From NCBI GenBank assembly GCA_002423285.1, contig DIVF01000026.1, positions 1-60,033 of the forward strand: a DNA stretch of 60,033 nucleotides. The letters are read 5' to 3'. Each line of letters starts with the position of its first letter. Position 1 is the first letter of the stretch. This DNA is from Micavibrio sp. UBA6139. GTDB taxonomy: Bacteria; Pseudomonadota; Alphaproteobacteria; Micavibrionales; Micavibrionaceae. The notes below the pieces were generated by a model, which worked only from the letters and a program-made list of their open reading frames with translations, was not told the origin of the DNA and made no database searches. Shown one piece after another: positions 8,650 to 15,633 of the stretch. Both the position numbers and the translations under genes were made by a program.

Positions 8650-9444
8650 TTATACCGCAACGGCTGCTTTGATGTGGGGGTGCGCCTGATAACCGACCAG
8701 TTCAAAATCTTCGAATTTGAAATCAAACAAATTGGTGACATGCGGGTTCAGATGCATTTCCGGCAAAGCGTAAAATTCACGGGAAAGCTGCTCCCGCGCC
8801 TGATCTAGATGGTTGGTGTATAGATGCGCATCACCGAATGTATGAATGAACTCACCCGGTTTCAAACCACTGACCTGCGCCAGCATCAAGGTCAGCAGCG
8901 CATAGGATGCAATGTTAAACGGCACGCCCAGAAAAATATCCGCACTGCGTTGATACAGTTGGCAAGACAATTTCCCATCCGCGACATAGAACTGGAATAA
9001 ACAATGGCAAGGTGGCAAAGCCATCTTGCCAATTTCTGCCACGTTCCATGCGGATACGATCAGGCGGCGGGAATCCGGGTTTGTTTTTAACTGGTGGACC
9101 AGATTTGAAATCTGGTCGATGTGATGACCGTCTGGTGTGGGCCAGCTTCGCCATTGGTGGCCATAGACAGGGCCCAGTTCGCCGTTTTCATCGGCCCATT
9201 CATCCCAGATCTTCACGCCATTTTCTTGTAAATATTTGACATTGGTGTCGCCCTTCAAGAACCACAGCAATTCATGGATGATGGATTTCAAATGCAGCTT
9301 TTTCGTCGTGACGACCGGAAAGCCTTCCGAGAGGTCAAAACGCATCTGGTGGCCAAAGACGCTCAAGGTGCCTGTGCCTGTGCGGTCTTCTTTCTTGGTT
9401 CCTGTTTCAAGAACGCGGCGCATCAGGTCATGGTATTGCTGCAT
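8650..9444 (-). CDS. thyA: Thymidylate synthase ThyA
   Basis: 264 residues, the same length as the Escherichia coli enzyme. The start MQQYHDLMRRVLETG is supported by an AAGGA ribosome site; an in-frame upstream extension of 31 codons is not conserved. Landmarks are DRTGTGT (phosphate loop), the catalytic Cys146 in LPPCHC, RRLIVSAWN, RSADIFLGVPFNIASYA and the C-terminal AAVAV. It converts dUMP to dTMP with methylenetetrahydrofolate. It is transcribed with folA just downstream. Confidence 0.97.
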   Translation of the reverse strand: MQQYHDLMRRVLETGTKKEDRTGTGTLSVFGHQMRFDLSEGFPVVTTKKLHLKSIIHELLWFLKGDTNVKYLQENGVKIWDEWADENGELGPVYGHQWRSWPTPDGHHIDQISNLVHQLKTNPDSRRLIVSAWNVAEIGKMALPPCHCLFQFYVADGKLSCQLYQRSADIFLGVPFNIASYALLTLMLAQVSGLKPGEFIHTFGDAHLYTNHLDQAREQLSREFYALPEMHLNPHVTNLFDFKFEDFELVGYQAHPHIKAAVAV

Positions 9445-9484
9445 GAAAATATCCTTGGGGGAATCGGTGTCTTTTTTAAAGATG

Positions 9485-9532
9485 GAGCCTATGCAACAGA
9501 ATCGCAAGGCTCCAGCCCGTTTCCGGGCTGGA
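9485..9532 (-). other. Overlapping hairpins upstream of thyA
   Basis: Two inverted repeats share bases: TCCAGCCCG/CGGGCTGGA (9511-9519 with 9524-9532) and GGAGCCT/AGGCTCC (9485-9491 with 9507-9513). They cannot both be fully formed. Located between the small hypothetical gene at 9560 and thyA on the same strand, they could be a weak terminator or a leader structure. No T tract follows either one. Confidence 0.35.
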
Positions 9533-9559
9533 ATCATGGGGACAAACGCAGCTGTCAGA

Positions 9560-9877
9560 TTACAGTTTCAGGTAAGGCAGTGCCGGGTTCGGGCGCAGGG
9601 CGGACAGATCAGGCAATTCTTCCTGTGACCATGCCAGACCGAAATCTTTGTGTTGCTGGGCATAGGCGGCTGCAATTTCATGCAGGGGGATTTGTGCGCC
9701 CTGTGTTAGGCCAGCGGATTGTGGTAGGTCGAGTGTCCGGGTTTCACCCTGTGTCATATGAACATAGACCACGTCGATATCCATAAACAGCGGTGTCGCT
9801 TCATTGGCCTTACAGTTAAAGGTCGCGCGCAGCATACCGGGCGTGGCGGTTGGGGCGATGTTTTCGACGATAATCAT
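9560..9877 (-). CDS. Hypothetical protein
   Basis: 105 residues from the ATG giving MIIVENIAPTATPG, with AGGAC as ribosome site. An ATG 39 nt upstream has no good site. The predicted protein has no signal peptide or membrane segment. The first half looks beta-rich (RATFNCKANEATPLFMDIDVVYVHM); the second half is helical. No family recognised. It is upstream of thyA-folA on the same strand, separated by about 115 nt with hairpins. Confidence 0.6.
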   Translation of the reverse strand: MIIVENIAPTATPGMLRATFNCKANEATPLFMDIDVVYVHMTQGETRTLDLPQSAGLTQGAQIPLHEIAAAYAQQHKDFGLAWSQEELPDLSALRPNPALPYLKL

Positions 9878-10031
9878 GGCTTCAGTCCTGTCTTGATGGG
9901 GATGTTCTTGCACCATGTAAAACAGAGCGATTGAGAATGCAAATGATTCTTAATTGGGTGGGGCTTATTTACTTTTTCATAACCTATTTTTCGTAAGCTG
10001 GGTCCATGTTGAGCTGAGTATGGAGTAACTG

Positions 10032-10310
10032 GTGACGATTTTAGACACGTTCTTACAATCTTTTACGGTGTATTACGGCCTTGATTGGGTCGCCCTGATG
10101 GCGGGGGTTTGTGGGTCTTATTTGATGACCAACCGGAACCGTCTGGGGTTTTTAATGACCGGAATTGGCTGTGTGTCTGGGTTTGCGGTTGCCATGATCT
10201 CGGGTCAGTTTGGCTTTGTCGCCTATAACGCCATTTTGATGGTGCTGATGGTGCGCGGATTTATGCTGTGGGGGCCGTCTTATGGTCGCACACCCGAAGC
10301 CGCCGAATAG
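10032..10310 (+). CDS. Small integral membrane protein
   Basis: 92 residues starting at GTG, supported by GGAG six bases upstream. Three hydrophobic stretches (YGLDWVALMAGVCGSYLM, LGFLMTGIGCVSGFAVAMI, FGFVAYNAILMVLMVRGFMLW) suggest three membrane spans. The pattern of a single GLDW start and a final NAILMVLMVRG helix resembles half of a PnuC-like transporter, but this is only an impression. It ends 9 nt before the tmRNA promoter. Confidence 0.65.
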   Translation: MTILDTFLQSFTVYYGLDWVALMAGVCGSYLMTNRNRLGFLMTGIGCVSGFAVAMISGQFGFVAYNAILMVLMVRGFMLWGPSYGRTPEAAE

Positions 10311-10318
10311 CAAATTCA

Positions 10319-10346
10319 TTGAAAATCTACGTCTTTGCGCTATAAT
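10319..10346 (+). promoter_or_regulatory. Promoter of the tmRNA gene
   Basis: -35 TTGAAA (10319-10324) and a perfect -10 TATAAT (10341-10346) with 16 bp between them. Transcription would begin near 10353, just before the hairpin that opens the acceptor piece of tmRNA. Confidence 0.8.
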
Positions 10347-10353
10347 CATTATT

Positions 10354-10690
10354 GCCGGGTTCGCCCGGAGATGATGCTGAACGTGATTCAGAATAGACGT
10401 CGTGGACCCGGGGGCAGTGCCCGGCGGCTCCACCAGAGCCCGGAAGAGGCGGTTGCTTTTTCCGGTTTGTGGCGGGGCCGAAACAGGATCGACACGCGTG
10501 GTAAAGGGAAAGCTTGTATCCGTTGTGGTTCGTCGTTATCGGGCCATCATTTATATTTGCAAACGACAACTCCGTCGTAGCGAATGATAACAACCAAGCG
10601 GTTGGTATCGCTATTGCTGCTTAGTAATAAGCAACTGTAGTTAGTAGCTGCAAATCAATCCCTACCGTCTAGACAACGGTAGGTGGGGCC
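10354..10690 (+). ncRNA. ssrA: tmRNA, circularly permuted two-piece form (ssrA)
   Basis: Rescues stalled ribosomes and tags the unfinished protein for degradation. Gene order is permuted as in alphaproteobacteria. The acceptor piece comes first (about 10354-10435), with the T arm CCGGGGGCAGTGCCCGG and the end GGCTCCACCA. An intervening hairpin follows (CCGGAA/TTCCGG, 10436-10473). The coding piece then begins GGGGCCGAAACAGGATCGAC at 10474. GGGGCC pairs with GGCTCC to rebuild the acceptor stem. The tag frame starts at resume codon GCA 10559 (ANDNSVVANDNN...), ends in ...AIAA, and is followed by three tandem stop codons TAG TAA TAA at 10622-10630. The tag has 21 codons, longer than usual. An 8-bp stem CCTACCGT/ACGGTAGG lies at 10661-10683. 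The 3' boundary of the mature coding piece is uncertain. Confidence 0.92.
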
Positions 10691-10691
10691 C

Positions 10692-10732
10692 GGGCCGGGC
10701 CTCGCAACAGAACCGGCCCACTTTTATTTTTT
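10692..10732 (+). terminator. Intrinsic terminator of tmRNA
   Basis: A 7-bp GC stem GGGCCGG/CCGGCCC (10692-10698, 10713-10719) is followed by ACTTTTATTTTTT. It ends tmRNA transcription before the downstream polysaccharide gene. Confidence 0.7.
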
Positions 10733-10775
10733 GATCCTTTGCTTTTTCTTTCTCCAGCCCGGCGATTTTCCCCCT

Positions 10776-12794
10776 ATGACCATAGAATGGACCCTGCGGA
10801 AAACCGCATATCTGGCAGCGACCTTATGGGCCGCTTCTTTTTTTCTCAGCCTTCATTTTTTTGAGCCTGCGGAAATTGAGCGTCTGTTTGTAGCGTTGCT
10901 CGGGTTTGCAGGTTTGGCGATTTTAGTCGCCGCCGGGGGGGATTTACCCGCGCGCGTTGTGATCGCGCCGCGCCTTGCCTTGTTGACGGTTTTATTGGGG
11001 CTTTTGGCAGTGGTCAGCGCTGCATGGTCGGTGGCACCCCCGCTCAGTTTGTTGCATCTGGGTGGATTCTTGTTATTGCCGGTCACGATCCTCGCATTGC
11101 TTTTTGCGCGCCCTGATATTCGTGATGATTTTTTAAAATCTGTGGCTTGGTTATGTGGTGCTGTGATTACGGGCATTTCAATCTGGGCGTTGGTTCAAGT
11201 TTTCCTGTTGCCCGAATTTTTGGTGAGCGGACAGGTGCGCCACCCGTTCCCGAATCCAAACGCCTATGCCGCGATGCTGGCGCTGTCGTTTTTTATGGCG
11301 CTGGGGCTTTACATTAAAACGGATGACGTCCTGCGTGGCCGCGCATTGTGGGTCATAATGTTTTTTGCCTTATGTGCCTTTGCCGCCATCGCGGGGAAGG
11401 CTGCAACGCTGGGGCTGGTCACCGGATGCGCCTTGCTGGTGCTCTTGACGGGACGGTTCTTTTTGCCGTCACGCTGGAAGCCGCTTTTGTGTCTTGCTGT
11501 GCTCGTTCTGGCCGTTGGATTTGTTATGTCGTTACTGCCCAATAAGACGGATTCTGTGTCTGCTGTTTTTGGTATGTTGACGGGTGGAACGGGGTCCATT
11601 GAAAACCGCATTGATATCTGGCATTCGGCCTTGCAATTAGTTGCGGCCCATCCATGGTTGGGGACAGGGTATAGAACATTCGCCCTGATGTATCCTTCCG
11701 TGCAATCGCCGGATGATATTTATTCCAGTGGCATGATGGTTCATATGGACCCGCTGCAGTTCTGGGTCGAAATCGGTGTTCTGGGGCCGGTTCTCTTTTA
11801 TGCCATTGGTCTTGGGGCGGCATGGCGGTTTTTATCGAGTTACCGCGTAAACATGGCCGGCAATCCACGTCAGGGCGTTTTTGTGCTGGCCTTGTTTTTG
11901 GGATGTGGGGCGTTTATCGCCCATAGCCACGTTGATTTCCTGCTCTATACCCAGCCCGTGATGATGATTTTTGCCCTCGCGTTTTCTCTTTTGCTGTTGA
12001 ACACAGAAAAATCTGAAAGCACTGTGCCGGCAACGCCCTTCGCCTTTATGGCACCGTGGCCGAAGGAATTGCGTTTGTTCGCCCTTTTTGCGCCGGTGCT
12101 GGCTATTCTATGCCTGCATGTGCCGTTGATGATGGGTGAATATTATACAGGCCGGGCAACAAAGCACATTGCGCAAGAGGATATGGATGGTTTTGCCAAG
12201 GCTGTGAATACGGCCAACAAGGTTGATATGGGCTGGGGCGCCCGCCCCTATATGATGGCAACCACAATTCCCATGGGAATTGTTAAAGCGCGGATGCCGC
12301 TCATTCCACCAGAAGAACAAAGGGTGTTGTTTGAGCAGGTGGATAGTCTGACCACGAAAGCCCTTGCGCGGAATAGCCGCCTTCCGGCTGTATGGTATCA
12401 ACGCGGTGACATGCTACTGCATTTATCGCCCAGTGTTGTGCCGGATGACTATTACAGTGCTGAGGATTGTTTTTTGAAAGCGCTGGAGATCAGCCCGCTG
12501 CATTTGCCATCGCGCATGGCCCTGGCAAATATCTACCGGGATGCGGGCCGTTCTGCTGATGAATATGCGGTCCTGATGGCTGGGGTGGGGTGGCCTTATC
12601 CGGCCTTTGATCCGGAGGAATTGTTCGCGCGCGCGGAAACACTGGCGCAAACGCAAAGCCCTCCCGATCAGCGCGAAGCTGACCTTGCCAGAATCCAAAA
12701 ATTTCAAACTTTGCATATAAACCGCGTCGGCGGTGCCAAAAGCTGGCAGGCCGCCCGCGACCGCGCTGCCAAAGCCCTGCCCTTTGCCCCGTAA
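10776..12794 (+). CDS. O-antigen ligase/polymerase-like membrane protein with C-terminal TPR-like region
   Basis: 672 residues from the ATG giving MTIEWTLRK; the frame is open further upstream but runs into the tmRNA terminator. About ten hydrophobic segments lie in residues 1-455. The Wzy/WaaL-type motif is visible: ENRIDIWHSALQLVAAHPWLGTGYRTFALMYPS, then a loop with HMDPLQFWVEIGVLGPVLF. After the last membrane span (FALFAPVLAILCLHVPLM) a soluble domain of about 200 residues contains helical pairs of TPR type (PAVWYQRGDMLLHLSP, FLKALEISPLHLPSRMALANIYRDAG). Enzymes of this class join or polymerise lipid-linked glycans at the periplasmic face. It is a paralogue of the gene at 27390. No clear ribosome site is seen. 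Confidence 0.8.
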   Translation: MTIEWTLRKTAYLAATLWAASFFLSLHFFEPAEIERLFVALLGFAGLAILVAAGGDLPARVVIAPRLALLTVLLGLLAVVSAAWSVAPPLSLLHLGGFLLLPVTILALLFARPDIRDDFLKSVAWLCGAVITGISIWALVQVFLLPEFLVSGQVRHPFPNPNAYAAMLALSFFMALGLYIKTDDVLRGRALWVIMFFALCAFAAIAGKAATLGLVTGCALLVLLTGRFFLPSRWKPLLCLAVLVLAVGFVMSLLPNKTDSVSAVFGMLTGGTGSIENRIDIWHSALQLVAAHPWLGTGYRTFALMYPSVQSPDDIYSSGMMVHMDPLQFWVEIGVLGPVLFYAIGLGAAWRFLSSYRVNMAGNPRQGVFVLALFLGCGAFIAHSHVDFLLYTQPVMMIFALAFSLLLLNTEKSESTVPATPFAFMAPWPKELRLFALFAPVLAILCLHVPLMMGEYYTGRATKHIAQEDMDGFAKAVNTANKVDMGWGARPYMMATTIPMGIVKARMPLIPPEEQRVLFEQVDSLTTKALARNSRLPAVWYQRGDMLLHLSPSVVPDDYYSAEDCFLKALEISPLHLPSRMALANIYRDAGRSADEYAVLMAGVGWPYPAFDPEELFARAETLAQTQSPPDQREADLARIQKFQTLHINRVGGAKSWQAARDRAAKALPFAP

Positions 12795-12974
12795 ACCGCG
12801 GATTTGCTGGTTTTGTCCACAGTTAACTGATGAGGGGTTCACTGTGCCCTATAGCCACGGGAATCCGGATATGCGACATAAGAGGTATCTGATTCGCCAT
12901 TCCGGCGGGGGCATCAATATTCCGCCCAATTTTCCATCTTGTTTCATCCCGAACAATCTGCAACTGATAAAGAC

Positions 12975-13472
12975 ATGAGCAATCAAGACGTTCTTCGTTA
13001 CGACAAAATGGTTGAAGGTGCCCTGCGCGGAGTCGTCCGTCAGGCTATCAAAGAAGTCATGGCTGATGGCCTGCCTGGTGATCACCATTTTTACATCACC
13101 TTCATGACCGATTATCCGGGCGTGAAGATCCCTGACTATCTGCGCGAGCGTTATCCGGGTGAAATGACCATCGTCCTGCAATACCAGTTCTATGATCTGA
13201 GTGTTGATGAGGAAAAGATGGGCGTGGTCCTGTCGTTCAACAATGTTCCGGAACAACTGGTTGTGCCATTGGCCGCGATCAGCATCTTCGCTGACCCGTC
13301 CGTCAATTTTGCCCTGCAATTCCAACCTTTGGGCGATGATGATGGCCCGGATGGTTTTGATCCTGAAGATCTTGGCTTCGATGAAGATGAAGACAAGGCC
13401 AAGGGCAAAAAGGGCAAGGGCGAAAAAACCGGTGAGGTTGTATCCCTCGATCAGTTCCGTAAGAAGGACTAA
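12975..13472 (+). CDS. sspB: ClpXP adaptor protein SspB (alpha type)
   Basis: 165 residues. The start MSNQDVLRYDKMVEGALRGVV and the core GDHHFYITFMTDYPGVKIPDYLRERYPGEMTIVLQYQFYDL match the alphaproteobacterial SspB fold that binds the tmRNA tag. An acidic linker (DDDGPDGFDPEDLGFDEDEDK) and a Lys/Gly stretch lead to the conserved C-terminal end VVSLDQFRKKD, the ClpX-docking segment. It hands tagged proteins to ClpXP. The tmRNA gene is only about 2.3 kb upstream on the same strand. The ribosome site is weak; an in-frame ATG 36 nt upstream is possible but not conserved-looking. Confidence 0.92.
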   Translation: MSNQDVLRYDKMVEGALRGVVRQAIKEVMADGLPGDHHFYITFMTDYPGVKIPDYLRERYPGEMTIVLQYQFYDLSVDEEKMGVVLSFNNVPEQLVVPLAAISIFADPSVNFALQFQPLGDDDGPDGFDPEDLGFDEDEDKAKGKKGKGEKTGEVVSLDQFRKKD

Positions 13473-13504
13473 TCCTCTTTTTCCGTTCGGTTTAAGGTCT
13501 AATC

Positions 13505-14464
13505 ATGTCCAATGATGCGGTTTACTGGAACCCTGAGGTTAATCCCGATCAGGAGCCACGCCGCATCATGATTGAACGCGGCGTGTGGATTGATCCCGCG
13601 CGCGCTGATCGTAAAGTTCCCTATAAAGTCTATTATCCGGCAGATGGGGATGAAACCCCGGTGCCGGTTATTCTCTGGTCCCATGGTCTGGGCGGCAGCC
13701 GCGATGGCGGCGGGTTTATCAGCCGCTTTATTGCGTCCCACGGTTATGTGGTGGTCCATGTCCAGCATGTCGGAACCGATTCATCCCTGTGGGAAGGAAA
13801 CCCTGGCCATCCTTGGGACGCCATTCGTGCCACGAAGATTCCACGCAAGGCCGTTTTGAATCGCTACCGTGATATTCCTTTCGTGCTGGAAGCCTTAAAA
13901 ATGCTGGCCAAGACCAACACGTTGATCGGGGCGCAGATGGATTTTTCGCGCATGGGTATGTCCGGGCATTCTTTCGGGGCGGGGACCACGCAAATCATGG
14001 CGGGGCAAAAATTGGGGTATGGGCGGCGGCAATATTGCCTGCACCAGCCGGAGTTTAAATCCGGCATACTGTATAGCCCCGTGCCCAGCTATAACCGCAA
14101 AGATTCTCCGCGCAGTATCTATGGCGATATGACCTTGCCGTTGTTCCATATGACCGGCACGGCTGATACTAGCCCCGTTGAAGGTTTCCCCTACACCAGA
14201 CGGGTTGAGGTTTTTGAGGCCGCCGGGTCCCCGGACCAGCATTTGATGGTGTTAAAGGATGGCGACCACATGGTTTATAACGGTAGCCGCGGCCAGCTGG
14301 GGGATAACCCAAACCGTGCCCGCCATGAAATGCTGATCAAAATTGCGGCCTTGGCCTATTGGGATGCGACCTTAAAGGGCGATAGGTCCGCGCAGGACTG
14401 GCTGATTGGTGGTGGTTTTGCGACGCTGATGGGTGAAGACGGGACCTATCGCTTCCGCGCCTGA
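13505..14464 (+). CDS. Alpha/beta hydrolase (PAF-acetylhydrolase/dienelactone hydrolase-like)
   Basis: 319 residues. The fold landmarks are the oxyanion region VILWSHGLGGSRDGGGF, the nucleophile elbow GMSGHSFGAGTT (Ser), the acid in MTGTADTSPV (Asp) and the histidine in LKDGDHMVY. There is no signal peptide, so it is likely cytoplasmic. The spacing and the long insertion between the oxyanion loop and the nucleophile resemble predicted dienelactone hydrolases and PAF-acetylhydrolase-like esterases. Substrate unknown. AAGG lies 8 nt before the ATG. It follows sspB after 32 nt and precedes an ABC ATPase gene; these three may be co-transcribed. Confidence 0.8.
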   Translation: MSNDAVYWNPEVNPDQEPRRIMIERGVWIDPARADRKVPYKVYYPADGDETPVPVILWSHGLGGSRDGGGFISRFIASHGYVVVHVQHVGTDSSLWEGNPGHPWDAIRATKIPRKAVLNRYRDIPFVLEALKMLAKTNTLIGAQMDFSRMGMSGHSFGAGTTQIMAGQKLGYGRRQYCLHQPEFKSGILYSPVPSYNRKDSPRSIYGDMTLPLFHMTGTADTSPVEGFPYTRRVEVFEAAGSPDQHLMVLKDGDHMVYNGSRGQLGDNPNRARHEMLIKIAALAYWDATLKGDRSAQDWLIGGGFATLMGEDGTYRFRA

Positions 14465-14531
14465 ATTATTTTTAAAAACGAAGGACGCACTAATTGATTT
14501 CCTGCCCCCATGCCATACACTTATGCCCATC

Positions 14532-15464
14532 ATGACAGATCTTGCTATCGACATTACCGGCCTGACGAAGCTCTATCCCGCGCAAGGGCGGAAGGAGCCA
14601 AAGCTGGCCCTCGACAATGTCGATCTTAAAATTCCCAAGGGGTCAGTTTATGGTTTGCTTGGGCCGAACGGCGCCGGGAAATCCACCCTGATCAACATCA
14701 TGGCGGGGCTGGTTTTAAAATCGGCGGGCACGGTGAAGATCTGGGACATCGATATGAATGTCGATCCGCGCAACGCGAAATCCGCGATTGGCATCGTGCC
14801 ACAGGAACTGAATTTTGATCCTTTCTTTTCACCGGAAAAACTGCTGGATATCCAAGCGGGCATGTACGGCGTACCAAAAGCCGAACGCCGCACAAAAGAA
14901 TTGCTGGAACTGGTCGGATTAAAAGATCACGCCAACGCCTATACCCGCGCGCTTTCCGGTGGGATGCGCCGCCGTTTGATGGTTGCCAAGGCGATGGTGC
15001 ATTCTCCGCCCATTCTGGTTCTCGATGAACCAACCGCCGGTGTGGATGTAGAGCTGCGCCAGCAGCTTTGGGATAATATCCGTGCTCTCAATAAAACTGG
15101 AGTCACCGTTTTGCTGACCACGCATTATCTGCAAGAGGCCGAAGAGATTTGCGACCGGATTGCCATTATCAATCACGGTAAAATCATCGTCGATGATGAT
15201 AAGGAAAATTTACTGTCCCGGATCGAAGCCAAGGAAATCCATTTCCGCCTCGACCGCGTGGTCGATATCATTCCCGATGCGCTGCGGGCCTTCCACCCGG
15301 TACAACAGGGCAAACGGACGCTGGTGGTGCGCTATAGCCCGAATGAGCATCAAGCCGGGGCTGTCATTGCAGCGGTGCAGGCGGCGGGTTACGGAATTGT
15401 TGATATTTCGACCGAGGAAAGCAGCCTGGAAGACGTCTTTTTGAAGCTGACACGCGCTGTATAG
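14532..15464 (+). CDS. ABC transporter ATP-binding protein (ABC-2/drug-export type)
   Basis: 310 residues from MTDLAIDITGL; another ATG lies 9 nt upstream. Walker A GPNGAGKST, Q-loop in VPQELNFDP, signature LSGGMRRRL, Walker B ILVLDEPTAGVD and the switch histidine in LLTTHYL are all intact. The C-terminal extension (about 80 residues) is typical of ATPases that partner ABC-2 membrane proteins such as the YadG type. No membrane partner gene lies next to it: a tRNA gene and a minus-strand gene follow. The permease is probably encoded elsewhere. Confidence 0.88.
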   Translation: MTDLAIDITGLTKLYPAQGRKEPKLALDNVDLKIPKGSVYGLLGPNGAGKSTLINIMAGLVLKSAGTVKIWDIDMNVDPRNAKSAIGIVPQELNFDPFFSPEKLLDIQAGMYGVPKAERRTKELLELVGLKDHANAYTRALSGGMRRRLMVAKAMVHSPPILVLDEPTAGVDVELRQQLWDNIRALNKTGVTVLLTTHYLQEAEEICDRIAIINHGKIIVDDDKENLLSRIEAKEIHFRLDRVVDIIPDALRAFHPVQQGKRTLVVRYSPNEHQAGAVIAAVQAAGYGIVDISTEESSLEDVFLKLTRAV

Positions 15465-15493
15465 TTGACATTTCCCATGGTAAAATGGTTACT
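15465..15493 (+). promoter_or_regulatory. Possible promoter of tRNA-Arg
   Basis: A perfect -35 TTGACA begins directly after the stop codon of the ABC ATPase gene. The base positions 17 bp downstream (GTTACT) match a -10 box poorly, so the assignment rests mainly on the -35 box and on its distance to the tRNA. Confidence 0.35.
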
Positions 15494-15524
15494 ACAGGCA
15501 TGGATTCCGTGAAGGTGTTCATAC

Positions 15525-15601
15525 GCGCTCGTAGCTCAGCTGGATAGAGTATTGGTTTCCGAAACCAAGGGTCGCAGGTTCGAGCCCTGCCGGGCGCGCC
15601 A
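15525..15601 (+). tRNA. tRNA-Arg, anticodon CCG
   Basis: 77 nt with all four arms. The acceptor stem is GCGCTCG/CGGGCGC. The D arm begins GCTCAGC. The anticodon stem TTGGT/ACCAA encloses the loop TTCCGAA, so the anticodon is CCG, reading CGG (arginine). The T arm is GCAGG TTCGAGC CCTGC. Discriminator G and CCA (15599-15601) are encoded in the gene. Confidence 0.96.
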
Positions 15602-15633
15602 TTTTCCCTTCAATCTCATTGAACCATACGGTT

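Noticed and set aside
9445..9537. 31-codon N-terminal extension of thyA
   Set aside because: The ATG at 9444 has a good ribosome site and gives exactly the conserved ThyA N-terminus and length.
10683..10775. N-terminal extension of the ligase-like gene
   Set aside because: The extension overlaps the tmRNA terminator and is not hydrophobic or conserved-looking; the ATG at 10776 leads directly into the first membrane span.
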